33,489 bases of DNA from Fimbriimonadaceae bacterium (GCA_024710805.1 JANJUB010000144.1:1-33489), one strand, 5' to 3'; positions 1 through 7,606 are shown, numbered from the stretch's first letter. A program made the numbers and translations. The notes: generated by a model not told the origin, from the letters alone.

Positions 1-221
1 CGGCCGTTCTGAAGGAGAACCTTGTAGGTGTTCGGCTTGTCGCTGGTGCGAAGGACGAGATACTCAAACGGCTTTGCGGTGTAATACGCGCGTCCGCCCG
101 GCTTGCTGAGAATCTTGGTCTCCTTGATTGCCTGGCCCAACTTGCCCAAGACAACCCGCTCTTGAGCCGCGCTCAAGGCGAGCGAACTCATAAACACCAA
201 TCCCGCAATCAAAATTCTCAT
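1..221 (-). CDS. Small exported protein, N-terminal part (window edge)
   Basis: The reading frame starts at an ATG at 221 and runs off the left edge of the window after 73 codons. It begins with Met-Arg, a hydrophobic stretch and an Ala-rich end (about residues 1-19), as expected of a Sec signal peptide. After that come a short Lys/Gly region and the motifs KPGG and EYLVL, which look like the start of an SH3-like domain of the kind found before NlpC/P60 or other cell-wall domains. That family guess is inference from about 50 mature residues. The gene follows purQ on the same strand with a 75-base gap. I see no good -10 element or Shine-Dalgarno site directly before the start. Confidence 0.6.
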   Translation of the reverse strand, partial: MRILIAGLVFMSSLALSAAQERVVLGKLGQAIKETKILSKPGGRAYYTAKPFEYLVLRTSDKPNTYKVLLQNG

Positions 222-296
222 GTTTCCGCTTGGCTCTCTCTTTCTTATCGGTCGATTGGGCTCCCGTATTCAGACGAGGGTGACCCCATCATACGT

Positions 297-980
297 TCAG
301 GCCCGAACTCGACACAGCGCCGCCAAAATCTGGCGGCCATCGTCCGACCCCAGAAGCTTCCGCGTGGCGCGCTCCGGGTGCGGCATCATTCCTAATACGT
401 TTCCGGCGTCGTTCAATACTCCCGCAATCGAATCTACCGATCCATTTGGATTAGATTCTTCCGTTTGTCGGCCCTCAGAATCCACGTAACGAAACGCGAT
501 TCGGTCCTCACTGGTCAATCGAGCAAGGGTCAGGTCGTCGCAGACGTAGCGGCCCTCTCCATGGGCGATCGGTATCCGCAAAATGTGATCGACAGCTTCG
601 GTCCACGGCGAAGTCCGATTCTCGGCTCGCAGGTACACGTCTTGGCAGAGAAACTTCTGATCCTTGTTCAGCAACAAGGCACCCGGCAACAATCCGGCTT
701 CGCACAGCACCTGGAATCCGTTGCAGACCCCAATGACGTACCGCCCTTCCTGGGCAAACCGAGCTACCTCGGTCATGATCGGCGCGCGGGCGGCAATCGC
801 CCCGCACCTCAGGTAGTCGCCATAGCTGAAGCCCCCGGGCAAAATGACCGCGTCGAACCCAGCGAGGCTGGTGTCTTCGTGCCACACATACTCGGCACCC
901 AGTCCAAGGTCGTCCCGCAACGACCACAGGGCATCCTGATCGCAGTTGGCACCTGGAAATCGAACGACAGCGACCTTCAA
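297..980 (-). CDS. purQ: Phosphoribosylformylglycinamidine synthase, glutaminase subunit
   Basis: PurQ is the class I glutamine amidotransferase subunit of FGAM synthase. It hydrolyses glutamine and passes ammonia to PurL in the fourth step of de novo purine synthesis. The 227-residue length is normal. The start shows the KVAVVRFPGANCD motif, the nucleophile is Cys86 in the GVCNGFQ turn, and the triad is completed by His201 and Glu203 in MMPHPERA. The start codon is TTG at 980; its last two bases and the next A form the TGA stop of purS, a 4-base TTGA overlap that implies coupling. With PurS this indicates the three-subunit (small PurL) type of enzyme. purL is not in the window. Confidence 0.95.
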   Translation of the reverse strand: MKVAVVRFPGANCDQDALWSLRDDLGLGAEYVWHEDTSLAGFDAVILPGGFSYGDYLRCGAIAARAPIMTEVARFAQEGRYVIGVCNGFQVLCEAGLLPGALLLNKDQKFLCQDVYLRAENRTSPWTEAVDHILRIPIAHGEGRYVCDDLTLARLTSEDRIAFRYVDSEGRQTEESNPNGSVDSIAGVLNDAGNVLGMMPHPERATRKLLGSDDGRQILAALCRVRA

Positions 981-1210
981 CCGGCCACCTCGATACGGAA
1001 GTTCTCGATGACGGGATTGGCGAGCAGGCGCTCACCCATTTCTCGAACGCGAGCCTCGTCGTAAGGCTCGACGACCATCTCGATCACCTTGCCGATCCGG
1101 GCGTCCTTCACCTCGTCGAAACCCAGCTTCTGCAATGAATCCGTCACGGTTCTCCCGGCCGAATCGAGGAGCGAGGGTTTGAGGGTGACGTAGACGCGCA
1201 CGGTGGGCAT
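977..1210 (-). CDS. purS: Phosphoribosylformylglycinamidine synthase subunit PurS
   Basis: PurS is the small dimeric subunit that bridges PurQ and PurL in the three-subunit FGAM synthase. The protein is 77 residues when started at the ATG at 1210. It begins with the typical VRVYVTLKPSLLD strand, carries the GRTV and LGFDEV segments, and ends in the NPVIENFRIE strand. Two in-frame TTG codons lie upstream, but the ATG sits exactly where PurS homologues begin and a TACAAT hexamer ends five bases before it. It overlaps purQ by 4 bases. A hairpin just upstream separates it from rpsR. Confidence 0.93.
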   Translation of the reverse strand: MPTVRVYVTLKPSLLDSAGRTVTDSLQKLGFDEVKDARIGKVIEMVVEPYDEARVREMGERLLANPVIENFRIEVAG

Positions 1211-1215
1211 AGCCA

Positions 1216-1221
1216 ATTGTA
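1216..1221 (-). promoter_or_regulatory. Putative -10 element for purS (TACAAT)
   Basis: TACAAT on the minus strand ends five bases before the purS ATG, and no Shine-Dalgarno site lies between. Transcription would begin at or just inside the start codon, so the spacing is one base shorter than ideal for a leaderless message. It lies directly after the rpsR hairpin, as expected for a new transcription unit. Confidence 0.45.
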
Positions 1222-1225
1222 GCAA

Positions 1226-1254
1226 AGCCCCCTACCGCTAGGCGGGAGGGGGCT
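1226..1254 (-). terminator. Hairpin terminator between rpsR and purS
   Basis: AGCCCCCT (1226-1233) pairs perfectly with AGGGGGCT (1247-1254), and an inner CCGC/GCGG pair (1235-1238 with 1242-1245) extends it after one mismatch. The hairpin lies 20 bases past the rpsR stop. Read on the minus strand it is followed by only three T residues (CTTTGC), so the U-tract is weak. It could terminate rpsR partially or act as an mRNA-stabilising hairpin. Confidence 0.6.
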
Positions 1255-1274
1255 CGTTATTGCGGTAGAAATCC

Positions 1275-1685
1275 CTACTCGGTTGCCGTCGTTTCGGCGG
1301 CCGGAGCGGCTTCGACCGGCGCAGGAGCGTGCGAAGGAGTGTGCTCTCGCGGTGCGCGGCGCGGCGTGAACTCGCGTCGATCGGCGCTCATCTCGGTCAC
1401 CACGAACGGCAGAAGGGCAAGCTCTCGGGCCCGCCGAATCGCACGAGCGATCATGCGCTGCTGCTTGGCCGTGTTACCGGTCTGGCGGCAAGGGAGCATC
1501 TTTCCTCGATCGTTGATGAACTTGCGGAGGATGTTGACATCCTTATAATCCACCACTTCGATCTTGTTGATCGTCAGGTAGCTCACCTTGCGTCGCTTGC
1601 GACCGCGGAACTTGCCACCCGTCTCCGCGGCAAAGTCTTTATCCATTCGCGCCCCAACGACGCCTGTCTTCAAATCTTCACTCAT
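1275..1685 (-). CDS. rpsR: 30S ribosomal protein S18 with terminal extensions
   Basis: S18 binds the platform of the 30S subunit next to S6. The core (about residues 28-102) shows [28 protein letters not shown] and [14 protein letters not shown]. At 136 residues it is longer than the usual 75-90. It has about 27 extra residues at the N-terminus and a C-terminal tail of about 30 residues rich in Pro, Ala, Glu and Thr. The ATG at 1685 is preferred over an in-frame TTG at 1697. An extended -10 lies 31 bases upstream, so this gene, unlike its neighbours, has a real leader. It stands alone, without rpsF or ssb beside it. It is divergent from hisI. Confidence 0.95.
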   Translation of the reverse strand: MSEDLKTGVVGARMDKDFAAETGGKFRGRKRRKVSYLTINKIEVVDYKDVNILRKFINDRGKMLPCRQTGNTAKQQRMIARAIRRARELALLPFVVTEMSADRREFTPRRAPREHTPSHAPAPVEAAPAAETTATE

Positions 1686-1716
1686 ATGCTGATCCAAAAT
1701 CGGAGTTCGAACAAGG

Positions 1717-1722
1717 ATTATA
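1717..1722 (-). promoter_or_regulatory. Extended -10 promoter for rpsR (TGCTATAAT)
   Basis: A perfect TATAAT preceded by TG one base upstream forms an extended -10 element on the minus strand. No clear -35 is present, which fits extended -10 promoters. It predicts a leader of about 25 bases before the rpsR ATG. Confidence 0.65.
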
Positions 1723-1772
1723 GCACGGCAGACCCATTCCGAATCTACCAGCAGGGCGGCCCCGTGCCGTCC

Positions 1773-1778
1773 TACAAT
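1773..1778 (+). promoter_or_regulatory. -10 element for hisI (TACAAT), leaderless
   Basis: TACAAT ends seven bases before the hisI ATG (intervening bases TGAGCCA). The spacing puts the transcription start at or next to the A of ATG, so the mRNA would be leaderless. Confidence 0.6.
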
Positions 1779-1785
1779 TGAGCCA

Positions 1786-2139
1786 ATGATCGATCAGCTC
1801 AAGTTCAACCGCGACGGCCTCATCCCCGCCGTGATCATCGATGCCGACAACGGCGAAGTTCTGATGATGGCTTGGATGAACACCGAGTCGCTCAGGCGAA
1901 CGATCGAAACCGGGCGCTGTACGTATTGGAGCCGCTCGCGCCGAGAGTTCTGGGTTAAGGGTGAGACGAGCGGCCACACGCAGAACGTGAAGCGCATCCG
2001 AGTCGACTGCGATCTCGACACGATTCTGATCGATGTCGAGCAAGTCGGGGCCGCCTGCCACGACCAGTATCGGTCATGCTTTTACCGCGACCTGACCCCC
2101 GAGGGCCTGCAGGTCAACAGCGAGCCGATCTCAGACTAA
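1786..2139 (+). CDS. hisI: Phosphoribosyl-AMP cyclohydrolase
   Basis: HisI opens the purine ring of phosphoribosyl-AMP in the third step of histidine synthesis. The 117-residue protein is the single-domain form without the HisE pyrophosphohydrolase. Landmarks are the N-terminal LIPAVIID and VLMMAWMN segments, [21 protein letters not shown], the metal-binding DCDLD, and the zinc cysteines in [14 protein letters not shown]. The ATG at 1786 is fixed by the family start and by the TACAAT just upstream. No other his genes are nearby. It converges on the alkaline phosphatase gene with a 7-base gap. Confidence 0.95.
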   Translation: MIDQLKFNRDGLIPAVIIDADNGEVLMMAWMNTESLRRTIETGRCTYWSRSRREFWVKGETSGHTQNVKRIRVDCDLDTILIDVEQVGAACHDQYRSCFYRDLTPEGLQVNSEPISD

Positions 2140-2146
2140 ATCCAAG

Positions 2147-3649
2147 TCAGTCGCAGTCGCACGCGTCGGCATGCCAATGGACGACCAGTCCGCCGTCGTC
2201 GTCCTTGACCTTCTTCGCGTCTCGAATCTTCTTGGCTTCTTCGTAGGTCATCTTGGGGTTCTCATGACGGATGTCGTAATGCGCCAAGATGCTGTCGAAA
2301 GAGGCCACGTTGGGCGTCAGGCCGTGGAACGCCTCCTTGCCTGGGCCGAATGCTGTGCACAGCACGTGATCTGAGGTGTGGTTGCCGCTCGTCCACGTAA
2401 CCTTGGTGTAGTTGCCTAGAATCACCGACAGCGTGGCGTTGCGTCCGCCGTAGAAGATCGAACTCGCGAAAGGCGACTTGCCCGCCAGCAGCTCGGCTTC
2501 CTCGGGCTTGATCGCAATGCCGAGGTGAGCCTCAATCGTCTCTCGGATTTTTGTCGCCTTGGGCTCCGCCCCCAACTCGGCAAAGAGTCGGTCGTAGCTG
2601 GATTTCATCTTCGCCACCCGAGCGAGTCCGGCCTCGGAGTCTCCGTAACCGGCACCCGCACCATTGAGCGTCGGACTCGCGTTGCCGTGGTCGGTGGTGA
2701 TCACAACCAGCGTCTCCCCATCCTCGATGGCGAAGTCAATGGCGACCTTGACCGCCGCCTCGAAGGCAATCTGATCGTAGATGAGTCCGGCCAGGTCGTT
2801 GCCGTGAGCAGCATGGTCGATCTTAGCCCCCTCGATCTGCAGCAGGAATCCTCGATCGCTGCCCTTCAGCAGGTCGATCGCTTTACGGCTCATGTCGGCG
2901 AGTGTCGGCGTGCTCCGCAACAGCACCGACGAGTTCATGTGATCCACCCAATACGGCAAGTGCGAGTTCGAGAAGATCCCCAGAATGCGGGAGCCATCGG
3001 CAGCCATCATCTCCTCGCGCGTCTTGGCCACCGTATAGCCCGCTTTGGCGAAGTCGGAGAACAAATCGCGCTTGTCGGTTCGCTTGGCCGCGTCGAAGTA
3101 CTGTGTGCCACCGCCCATGAGCACGTCCACGCCCGAAGTCAGATATTGAGTCGCGATGAAAGGCTGGTCGTCCCTCGTGGGGGCATTTACGCAGAAGCCG
3201 GCGGGGGTTGCGTGGGTGATCGTTGCCGTCGTAACCAAGCCCGTCCTCACCTTTGCCTCACCAAGAAGCTGAGTCAGCGTTCGCAGCTTCGTGCCGTCTG
3301 GATACTCGTTCAGCGCTCCATTCCAGATTCGCCGGCCACAGCCCCATGTGGAAGCGGCCGCGGCAGAGTCCGTGACCACCGAGTTCAGCGACCGGGTCTC
3401 TTGGAAGCCATTGACAACGTACTCCTGGTTCAACAGTTCCGCCCAGTAAGATGGGCGACCGTGCAACAGTCGGCTCAGTTGATCGACCATCGAGAACGTG
3501 CCTAGGCTCATCCCATCGGTCACGCAGAAGATCACGTTCTTTGCCCGGCGGGCCACGCCGTCAGATTGCCCCAGTCCCAGATTCGGCAGAGCAAGACCAA
3601 GGGCACCCAGTGCACCGGCACCGAGGACGGATCGACGGGAGATAGCCAT
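2147..3649 (-). CDS. Alkaline phosphatase, Tat-exported
   Basis: This is a PhoA-superfamily alkaline phosphatase, a zinc/magnesium phosphomonoesterase that works outside the cytoplasm. The 500 residues begin with a Tat signal (ISRRSVLGAG followed by a long Ala/Leu/Gly stretch to about residue 28). The catalytic parts visible are the metal ligand in VTDGMS (Asp45), the phosphorylated Ser95 in VVTDSAAAAS, the EGAKIDHAAHGND metal loop, TTDHGN, and the C-terminal GNHTSDHV histidines. The tail ends in an unusual His/Cys-rich stretch (HWHADACDCD). Export by Tat fits folding with metals in the cytoplasm. A -10-like TAAAAT sits six bases before the ATG. No pho-type operator is evident. Confidence 0.93.
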   Translation of the reverse strand: MAISRRSVLGAGALGALGLALPNLGLGQSDGVARRAKNVIFCVTDGMSLGTFSMVDQLSRLLHGRPSYWAELLNQEYVVNGFQETRSLNSVVTDSAAAASTWGCGRRIWNGALNEYPDGTKLRTLTQLLGEAKVRTGLVTTATITHATPAGFCVNAPTRDDQPFIATQYLTSGVDVLMGGGTQYFDAAKRTDKRDLFSDFAKAGYTVAKTREEMMAADGSRILGIFSNSHLPYWVDHMNSSVLLRSTPTLADMSRKAIDLLKGSDRGFLLQIEGAKIDHAAHGNDLAGLIYDQIAFEAAVKVAIDFAIEDGETLVVITTDHGNASPTLNGAGAGYGDSEAGLARVAKMKSSYDRLFAELGAEPKATKIRETIEAHLGIAIKPEEAELLAGKSPFASSIFYGGRNATLSVILGNYTKVTWTSGNHTSDHVLCTAFGPGKEAFHGLTPNVASFDSILAHYDIRHENPKMTYEEAKKIRDAKKVKDDDGGLVVHWHADACDCD

Positions 3650-3655
3650 GCTCTG

Positions 3656-3661
3656 ATTTTA
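3656..3661 (-). promoter_or_regulatory. -10 element for alkaline phosphatase gene (TAAAAT), leaderless
   Basis: TAAAAT on the minus strand ends six bases before the ATG at 3649, with CAGAGC between and no Shine-Dalgarno site. A -35 box is not recognisable. Confidence 0.55.
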
Positions 3662-3672
3662 CTGGCAGGATG

Positions 3673-4254
3673 TTAGAAACGGGTTAATCGCGCTTCCAGA
3701 GCGGCCCGGAGGCTTGGCCACTCCTCGTCGGTGATGCTGAACATCACCGTATCGCGAACGAATCCATCGCGGCAGATCATATGCTTCCGCAGGGTCCCTT
3801 CATAGACCGCTCCGAGCTTTCGCAAGGCTGCTTGACTCCGCAGGTTACGGGCGTCGGTCTTGAGTTGGACCCTCAGGCAGCCAAGCGAGCCGAAGGCGTA
3901 CTCCAGCATCAAGTGCTTCATTTCCGGATTGACCCGCGTGCTGCGAGCGGACTCCCCCAGCCATGTGTTGCCGATCTCCAGCCCTCGATGCGCGGGCCGC
4001 AGGTCAAGGTAGCTCGTCGAGCCAACTGCCTGATTCGTTCCCTTATCGACGACCGCGAAGAAGTGGGTGTCTCCATCGGCGATGATTCGCGTAAGTTGAT
4101 CGGCCATCGCCCCTTCTGATTCAACGGGCGCCCAGAGGTTCAGATACCGCAGGGTAGCGTCATCGGCAAGCGGAAACAAGGCCGCCGCATGCCGCGGATG
4201 GAGAGGTTCAAGTCGGACGGATTCGCTCTCGAGAATCAGATTGCGGTAGATCAC
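3673..4254 (-). CDS. GNAT-family N-acetyltransferase (RimJ/RimL-like)
   Basis: The protein has the fold of the RimJ/RimL branch of GNAT acetyltransferases, which move acetyl from acetyl-CoA to an amine. Typical parts are RLEPLHPRHAAALFPLAD at the N-terminus, GSTSYLDLRPAHRGLEIGNTWLG (strand 4 and the family's G.tW motif), MKHLMLEYAFGSLGCLRVQLKTDARNLRSQAALRKLGA (CoA side), and a closing strand RDTVMFSITDEEW. The frame is open as far as 4335, but that would overlap the divergent ATPase gene. I chose the GTG at 4254, because it precedes the first conserved strand and a CAGAAT lies six bases upstream. It gives 193 residues, normal for the family. The substrate is unknown. Confidence 0.88.
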   Translation of the reverse strand: MIYRNLILESESVRLEPLHPRHAAALFPLADDATLRYLNLWAPVESEGAMADQLTRIIADGDTHFFAVVDKGTNQAVGSTSYLDLRPAHRGLEIGNTWLGESARSTRVNPEMKHLMLEYAFGSLGCLRVQLKTDARNLRSQAALRKLGAVYEGTLRKHMICRDGFVRDTVMFSITDEEWPSLRAALEARLTRF

Positions 4255-4260
4255 ATCCGC

Positions 4261-4266
4261 ATTCTG
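4261..4266 (-). promoter_or_regulatory. Possible -10 for the GNAT gene (CAGAAT)
   Basis: CAGAAT on the minus strand lies six bases before the chosen GTG start at 4254. The match to TATAAT is only moderate, so support comes mainly from the same spacing at other genes in the window. Confidence 0.35.
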
Positions 4267-4288
4267 CCCGATCGAAACCAGGAGTGGA

Positions 4289-4294
4289 CATAAT
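4289..4294 (+). promoter_or_regulatory. -10 element for the metal ATPase gene (CATAAT), leaderless
   Basis: CATAAT ends six bases before the ATG at 4301 (CCAGCT between). There is no Shine-Dalgarno site. It sits in a 46-base divergent region shared with the GNAT gene. Confidence 0.5.
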
Positions 4295-4300
4295 CCAGCT

Positions 4301-6193
4301 ATGGGGTCGCTCCGCAACGTCCAGGCAGTTCTCACCGCCCTTTGCGGAGTCTTTCTCGTGCTTGGCTACGCTCTGGGTCCAGCTTGGGCCTACGCTAGCG
4401 CAGCATTCGGCTCTGTCTTTGCGCTGCGCACCGCGTGGGACTCTCTGCGCGAACGATCGCTCGATGTTAACTTCCTGATGATCCTCGCCGCGGCTGGAGC
4501 GGTCATCGTCGGCAGACCTGCGGATGCCGCGGCCCTGCTCTTCCTGTTCAGTCTGTCCAACACGCTTGAGACCTACGCGATGGCCAAGACCAGGTCCGCG
4601 ATCGAGGGGCTGATCAAGTTGCGTCCTGACCGGGCAACGTTGCTTACCGGCGAGGGTGACCGTTGGGTATCCACTCACGAACTTGTGATCGGCGACCGGG
4701 TGCGGGTTGCCGCCTTCGAGAGCATCCCCGTCGATGGTGAGATCGAATCTGGCATCACCAGCGTCAATCAAGCCGCCATGACCGGCGAGAGCGTCCCCGT
4801 CCCCAAGAGCATTGGAGAATCTGTGCTGGCCGGCACGCAAAACCTCGACGGCATGTTCGTCATGCGCGTCACGGCTCCCGCGGGCGGCACCATGCTCGAC
4901 AAAGTTGTCGATCTCGTCCGCGATGCTCAAGAGAACAAGGCGAGCGGCGAGCGCATCAGCCAGTGGTTTGGGCAACGCTACACGTTCTTCGTCATTGCCG
5001 TGTTCGTCGTGGCGCTCTTGATCCGCCTCGGCCTAAGGCAGCCCATCCACGAGGCCCTCTACGGGGCGCTCGTCCTGCTCGTCGCCCTTAGTCCGTGCGC
5101 CCTGGTGATCTCAACCCCCGCAACGACCCTCAGTGCCCTCGCCTGGGCGGGTCGACGTGGCATTCTCGTGCGCGGGGGCCAGTTCCTCGAGCGGCTCCGC
5201 GACATCAAGGTGATCGTCATGGACAAGACCGGCACGCTCACCGCAGGGACGCCGCATCTTGCTGAGATCTGTGTTTGCGCTCCCGTTGCCGCAGGCGCGG
5301 TCTGTCGGGAAGATGAAGCCTGTTGGCACGGTTCAGGCGACCTCTCCGAAGAGGCCCAACGCATGCTGCGCGCGGCCGCGGCCGCCGAGCAGTACAGCAG
5401 CCATCCTCTCGCCGTCGCCATCACTCGTGCCGCAAGAGACAACGGAATCGAAGTCCCCGAGGCCCATGAGCAAACCGACCACCCAGGGCTTGGGATCGAA
5501 GCGCGCCTCGTCGAGGGCACGGTTCGCATCGGGCAGCGGCGCTTCTTCGACCACCTGCCCACCGAGTTCGCAACTCATGTGGAAGAACTTCAATCGCGCG
5601 GCATGACCGTGGCGATCATGGAGTTCCAAGGCAAGCACGCCGCGCTCGGATTGCGCGACGCCCCCCGACCCGAGGCCCCCGAGGTCGTCCGCCACTTGAA
5701 GGCGTCGGGACGGCGGGTGATCATGCTCACCGGCGACACCGTTCCGACCGCCAAGGCCGTCGCCGAGGAAGTTGGAGTCGAGGAATACCACGGCGGACTG
5801 CTTCCCGCGGACAAGACCCAGCGAGTCGCCGAACTGGAGGACTCCGGATTCCCCGTGATGATGGTCGGCGATGGCATCAACGACGCACCTGCGCTGTCGC
5901 GCGCATCCGTTGGCATCGCTATGGGTGGCCTCGGCAGCGATATCGCCCTCAATGCCGCCGACATCGTCCTCATGCAAGATCGCCTCGCGCGCGTCCCTCA
6001 GGTCATCGCTTTGGGTGAGAGAACCTCACGGATCATCACCGCCAACCTCGTGTTCGCCGCCGGGGTCATTCTCACCCTCACCGTCAGTTCGCTCTTCTTC
6101 GAGTTGCCGCTGCCCCTCGCGGTCATCGGCCACGAGGGAAGCACGGTCATCGTAATCTTGAACGGACTGCGACTCCTGCGCGGAAGTGAATAG
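4301..6193 (+). CDS. P1B-4-type heavy-metal-transporting ATPase
   Basis: This is a metal-exporting P-type ATPase. The transmembrane metal motif is SPC (residues 264-266, SPCALVIST) rather than CPC, and the last membrane helix carries HEGSTVIVILNGLRLL. Both mark the P1B-4 group, whose known members export Co, Zn or Fe(II). Other motifs are the TGES loop (161-164), phosphorylated Asp308 in DKTGTLT, the N-domain SHPL (367-370), MLTGDT and VGDGINDAPALS. There is no N-terminal metal-binding domain and the first helix pair is missing, as usual in this group. A Cys-containing insert (Cys324, 326, 335, 341) follows the phosphorylation site. The end overlaps the next gene by 8 bases. The exact metal cannot be told from sequence. 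Confidence 0.93.
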   Translation: MGSLRNVQAVLTALCGVFLVLGYALGPAWAYASAAFGSVFALRTAWDSLRERSLDVNFLMILAAAGAVIVGRPADAAALLFLFSLSNTLETYAMAKTRSAIEGLIKLRPDRATLLTGEGDRWVSTHELVIGDRVRVAAFESIPVDGEIESGITSVNQAAMTGESVPVPKSIGESVLAGTQNLDGMFVMRVTAPAGGTMLDKVVDLVRDAQENKASGERISQWFGQRYTFFVIAVFVVALLIRLGLRQPIHEALYGALVLLVALSPCALVISTPATTLSALAWAGRRGILVRGGQFLERLRDIKVIVMDKTGTLTAGTPHLAEICVCAPVAAGAVCREDEACWHGSGDLSEEAQRMLRAAAAAEQYSSHPLAVAITRAARDNGIEVPEAHEQTDHPGLGIEARLVEGTVRIGQRRFFDHLPTEFATHVEELQSRGMTVAIMEFQGKHAALGLRDAPRPEAPEVVRHLKASGRRVIMLTGDTVPTAKAVAEEVGVEEYHGGLLPADKTQRVAELEDSGFPVMMVGDGINDAPALSRASVGIAMGGLGSDIALNAADIVLMQDRLARVPQVIALGERTSRIITANLVFAAGVILTLTVSSLFFELPLPLAVIGHEGSTVIVILNGLRLLRGSE

Positions 6194-6701
6194 CGGTGAA
6201 TCGTCGTTTGTTGTCCGCCCGTATCAACCTCTGATCGTGGACACGTTCGTACCTTCCGATAGCGACTTGGTGTTTCGCCGCAAAGAGCGGTGGATTCTCG
6301 CGGGCGTGCTCATCTTCGACTCCCTACTCTTCACCTCCCTGTTCATCTTCTTGATGATGCGAAACACGCCGGACCTGATCTTGCTGGGCGGCATCTTCGC
6401 TGTGGCAATCTTGGGTTTGGCGTTGCTTGCCGCTTGGATGTGGACCTACGAGGTACGGCTTACGCCCTACGAGTTGGTGATCCGCAGCCTGTTCGGCACA
6501 CGCACGATCAGCTACTCGAACATCAATGGGCTGAGACGAGAACGAGTTCCCGGGAAGCACCCTCCCGCGTTCCACCTCAAGCTCGTGCTGAACGATGATC
6601 GGCGGCTGGTGGTCCCGAATGTCCACCACCCGGAGGCCGATGTCTTCGGCGAACTGCAGCGGCGCTGCCCCCGAGCCGAGATCGAAGATCGCAAACCTTA
6701 G
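6186..6701 (+). CDS. Two-helix membrane protein with PH-like domain
   Basis: The 171-residue protein has two adjacent membrane helices (about 34-55 and 61-82) followed by a beta-rich domain starting with YEVRLTPYELVIRSLFGTRTISYSNI. That is the pattern of bacterial PH-fold (bPH) membrane proteins of unknown function. I placed the start at the GTG at 6186, which overlaps the ATPase stop by 8 bases and suggests co-translation. A later GTG at 6236 is possible. Its position after a metal exporter hints at a shared role, but nothing in the protein supports metal binding. Two other proteins in this window have a similar layout. Confidence 0.75.
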   Translation: MNSGESSFVVRPYQPLIVDTFVPSDSDLVFRRKERWILAGVLIFDSLLFTSLFIFLMMRNTPDLILLGGIFAVAILGLALLAAWMWTYEVRLTPYELVIRSLFGTRTISYSNINGLRRERVPGKHPPAFHLKLVLNDDRRLVVPNVHHPEADVFGELQRRCPRAEIEDRKP

Positions 6702-6713
6702 CCGTCAATGCGG

Positions 6714-6719
6714 CAAAAT
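6714..6719 (+). promoter_or_regulatory. Possible -10 for the ABC permease gene (CAAAAT)
   Basis: CAAAAT ends eight bases before the ATG at 6728. The intervening GAGGG could also be read as a Shine-Dalgarno site, but it is only three bases from the ATG, too close to work well. Confidence 0.3.
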
Positions 6720-6727
6720 GAGGGCGG

Positions 6728-7603
6728 ATGCAGCGCAATCGCCCCATTGCATATGCCTTTGTCGCTCCGGCCACGCTTCACCTTCTGGTGTTTGCGCTCA
6801 TCCCGATGGGCTACGCGTTCTACGTCAGCCTGTACCAATGGCAGCTCTTCAAGACCGAGCGCACCTTCGTCGGCTTCGGCAACTACGCCCTCGCCTTTGG
6901 TGAGTCCCCGTTTTGGGCGTCCCTGTGGCACTCGTTCCGCTTCGCGATCATGGCGGTTCCGCTCGGCATGGCGATCGCACTCGCGGTGGCGATCCTCGTC
7001 AATCAGAAGTTGCGCGGCGTGACGGTGTTCCGCACCCTCTTCTATGTGCCGGCCATCGCCTCGGGCGTCGCGATTTCGATGCTCTGGATCTACATCTATC
7101 TGCCCGAAACGGGCCTGATCAACCTCACGCTGCGAGCGTTCGGCCTGCAGAGCATCGACTTCCTCAACCGGCCGGAGTGGGCGATGCCCGCCCTCGCGTT
7201 CATGTCGGTATGGACCGGGCTCGGCCCGCGCATGGTGCTTTTCCTGGCGGGTTTGATCGGCATCCCGTCCTCGCTCTATGAAGCGGCGGAGCTCGACGGC
7301 GCGACCCGCTGGCAGTCGTTCTGGAACATCACGCTGCCCATGCTCACCCCCACCACGCTGTTCGTTCTGGTGACGAGCACGATCGGCGCAATGCAAGTGT
7401 TCACGCCGGTCTACATGATGACGAAGGGAGGCCCGGAGGGTACGACCGACGTGGTCGGCTACCACATCTACTCTGAGGCTTGGCTCAACTTCAACACGGG
7501 GCTGGCTTCCGCCAAGTCGTTCATTTTGCTGGCGGTCATCGTGCTGATCTCGCTCGTCCAGTTCCGACTCATGCGCAACTCGACGGCGGGCTCGTTCGCT
7601 TAG
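6728..7603 (+). CDS. ABC transporter permease, MalF/UgpA-like
   Basis: The 291-residue protein is an inner-membrane permease of the carbohydrate-uptake CUT1 type. Six hydrophobic segments are visible. The cytoplasmic EAA loop reads EAAELDGATRWQSFWNITLP (about residues 186-205), the site that docks on the ATPase. The segment YVSLYQWQLF after the first helix and the motif MTKGGPEGTTDVVGYHIY near the end are typical of MalF-type partners. Such permeases normally work with a MalG-type partner, a binding protein and an ATPase, but none of these is beside it. The following gene is on the other strand with a 3-base gap. The substrate is not predictable. Confidence 0.93.
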   Translation: MQRNRPIAYAFVAPATLHLLVFALIPMGYAFYVSLYQWQLFKTERTFVGFGNYALAFGESPFWASLWHSFRFAIMAVPLGMAIALAVAILVNQKLRGVTVFRTLFYVPAIASGVAISMLWIYIYLPETGLINLTLRAFGLQSIDFLNRPEWAMPALAFMSVWTGLGPRMVLFLAGLIGIPSSLYEAAELDGATRWQSFWNITLPMLTPTTLFVLVTSTIGAMQVFTPVYMMTKGGPEGTTDVVGYHIYSEAWLNFNTGLASAKSFILLAVIVLISLVQFRLMRNSTAGSFA

Positions 7604-7606
7604 CCC

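Noticed and set aside
4255-4335. Longer start for the GNAT gene at 4335
   Set aside because: It would overlap the divergent metal ATPase start and adds 27 residues that precede the first conserved strand.
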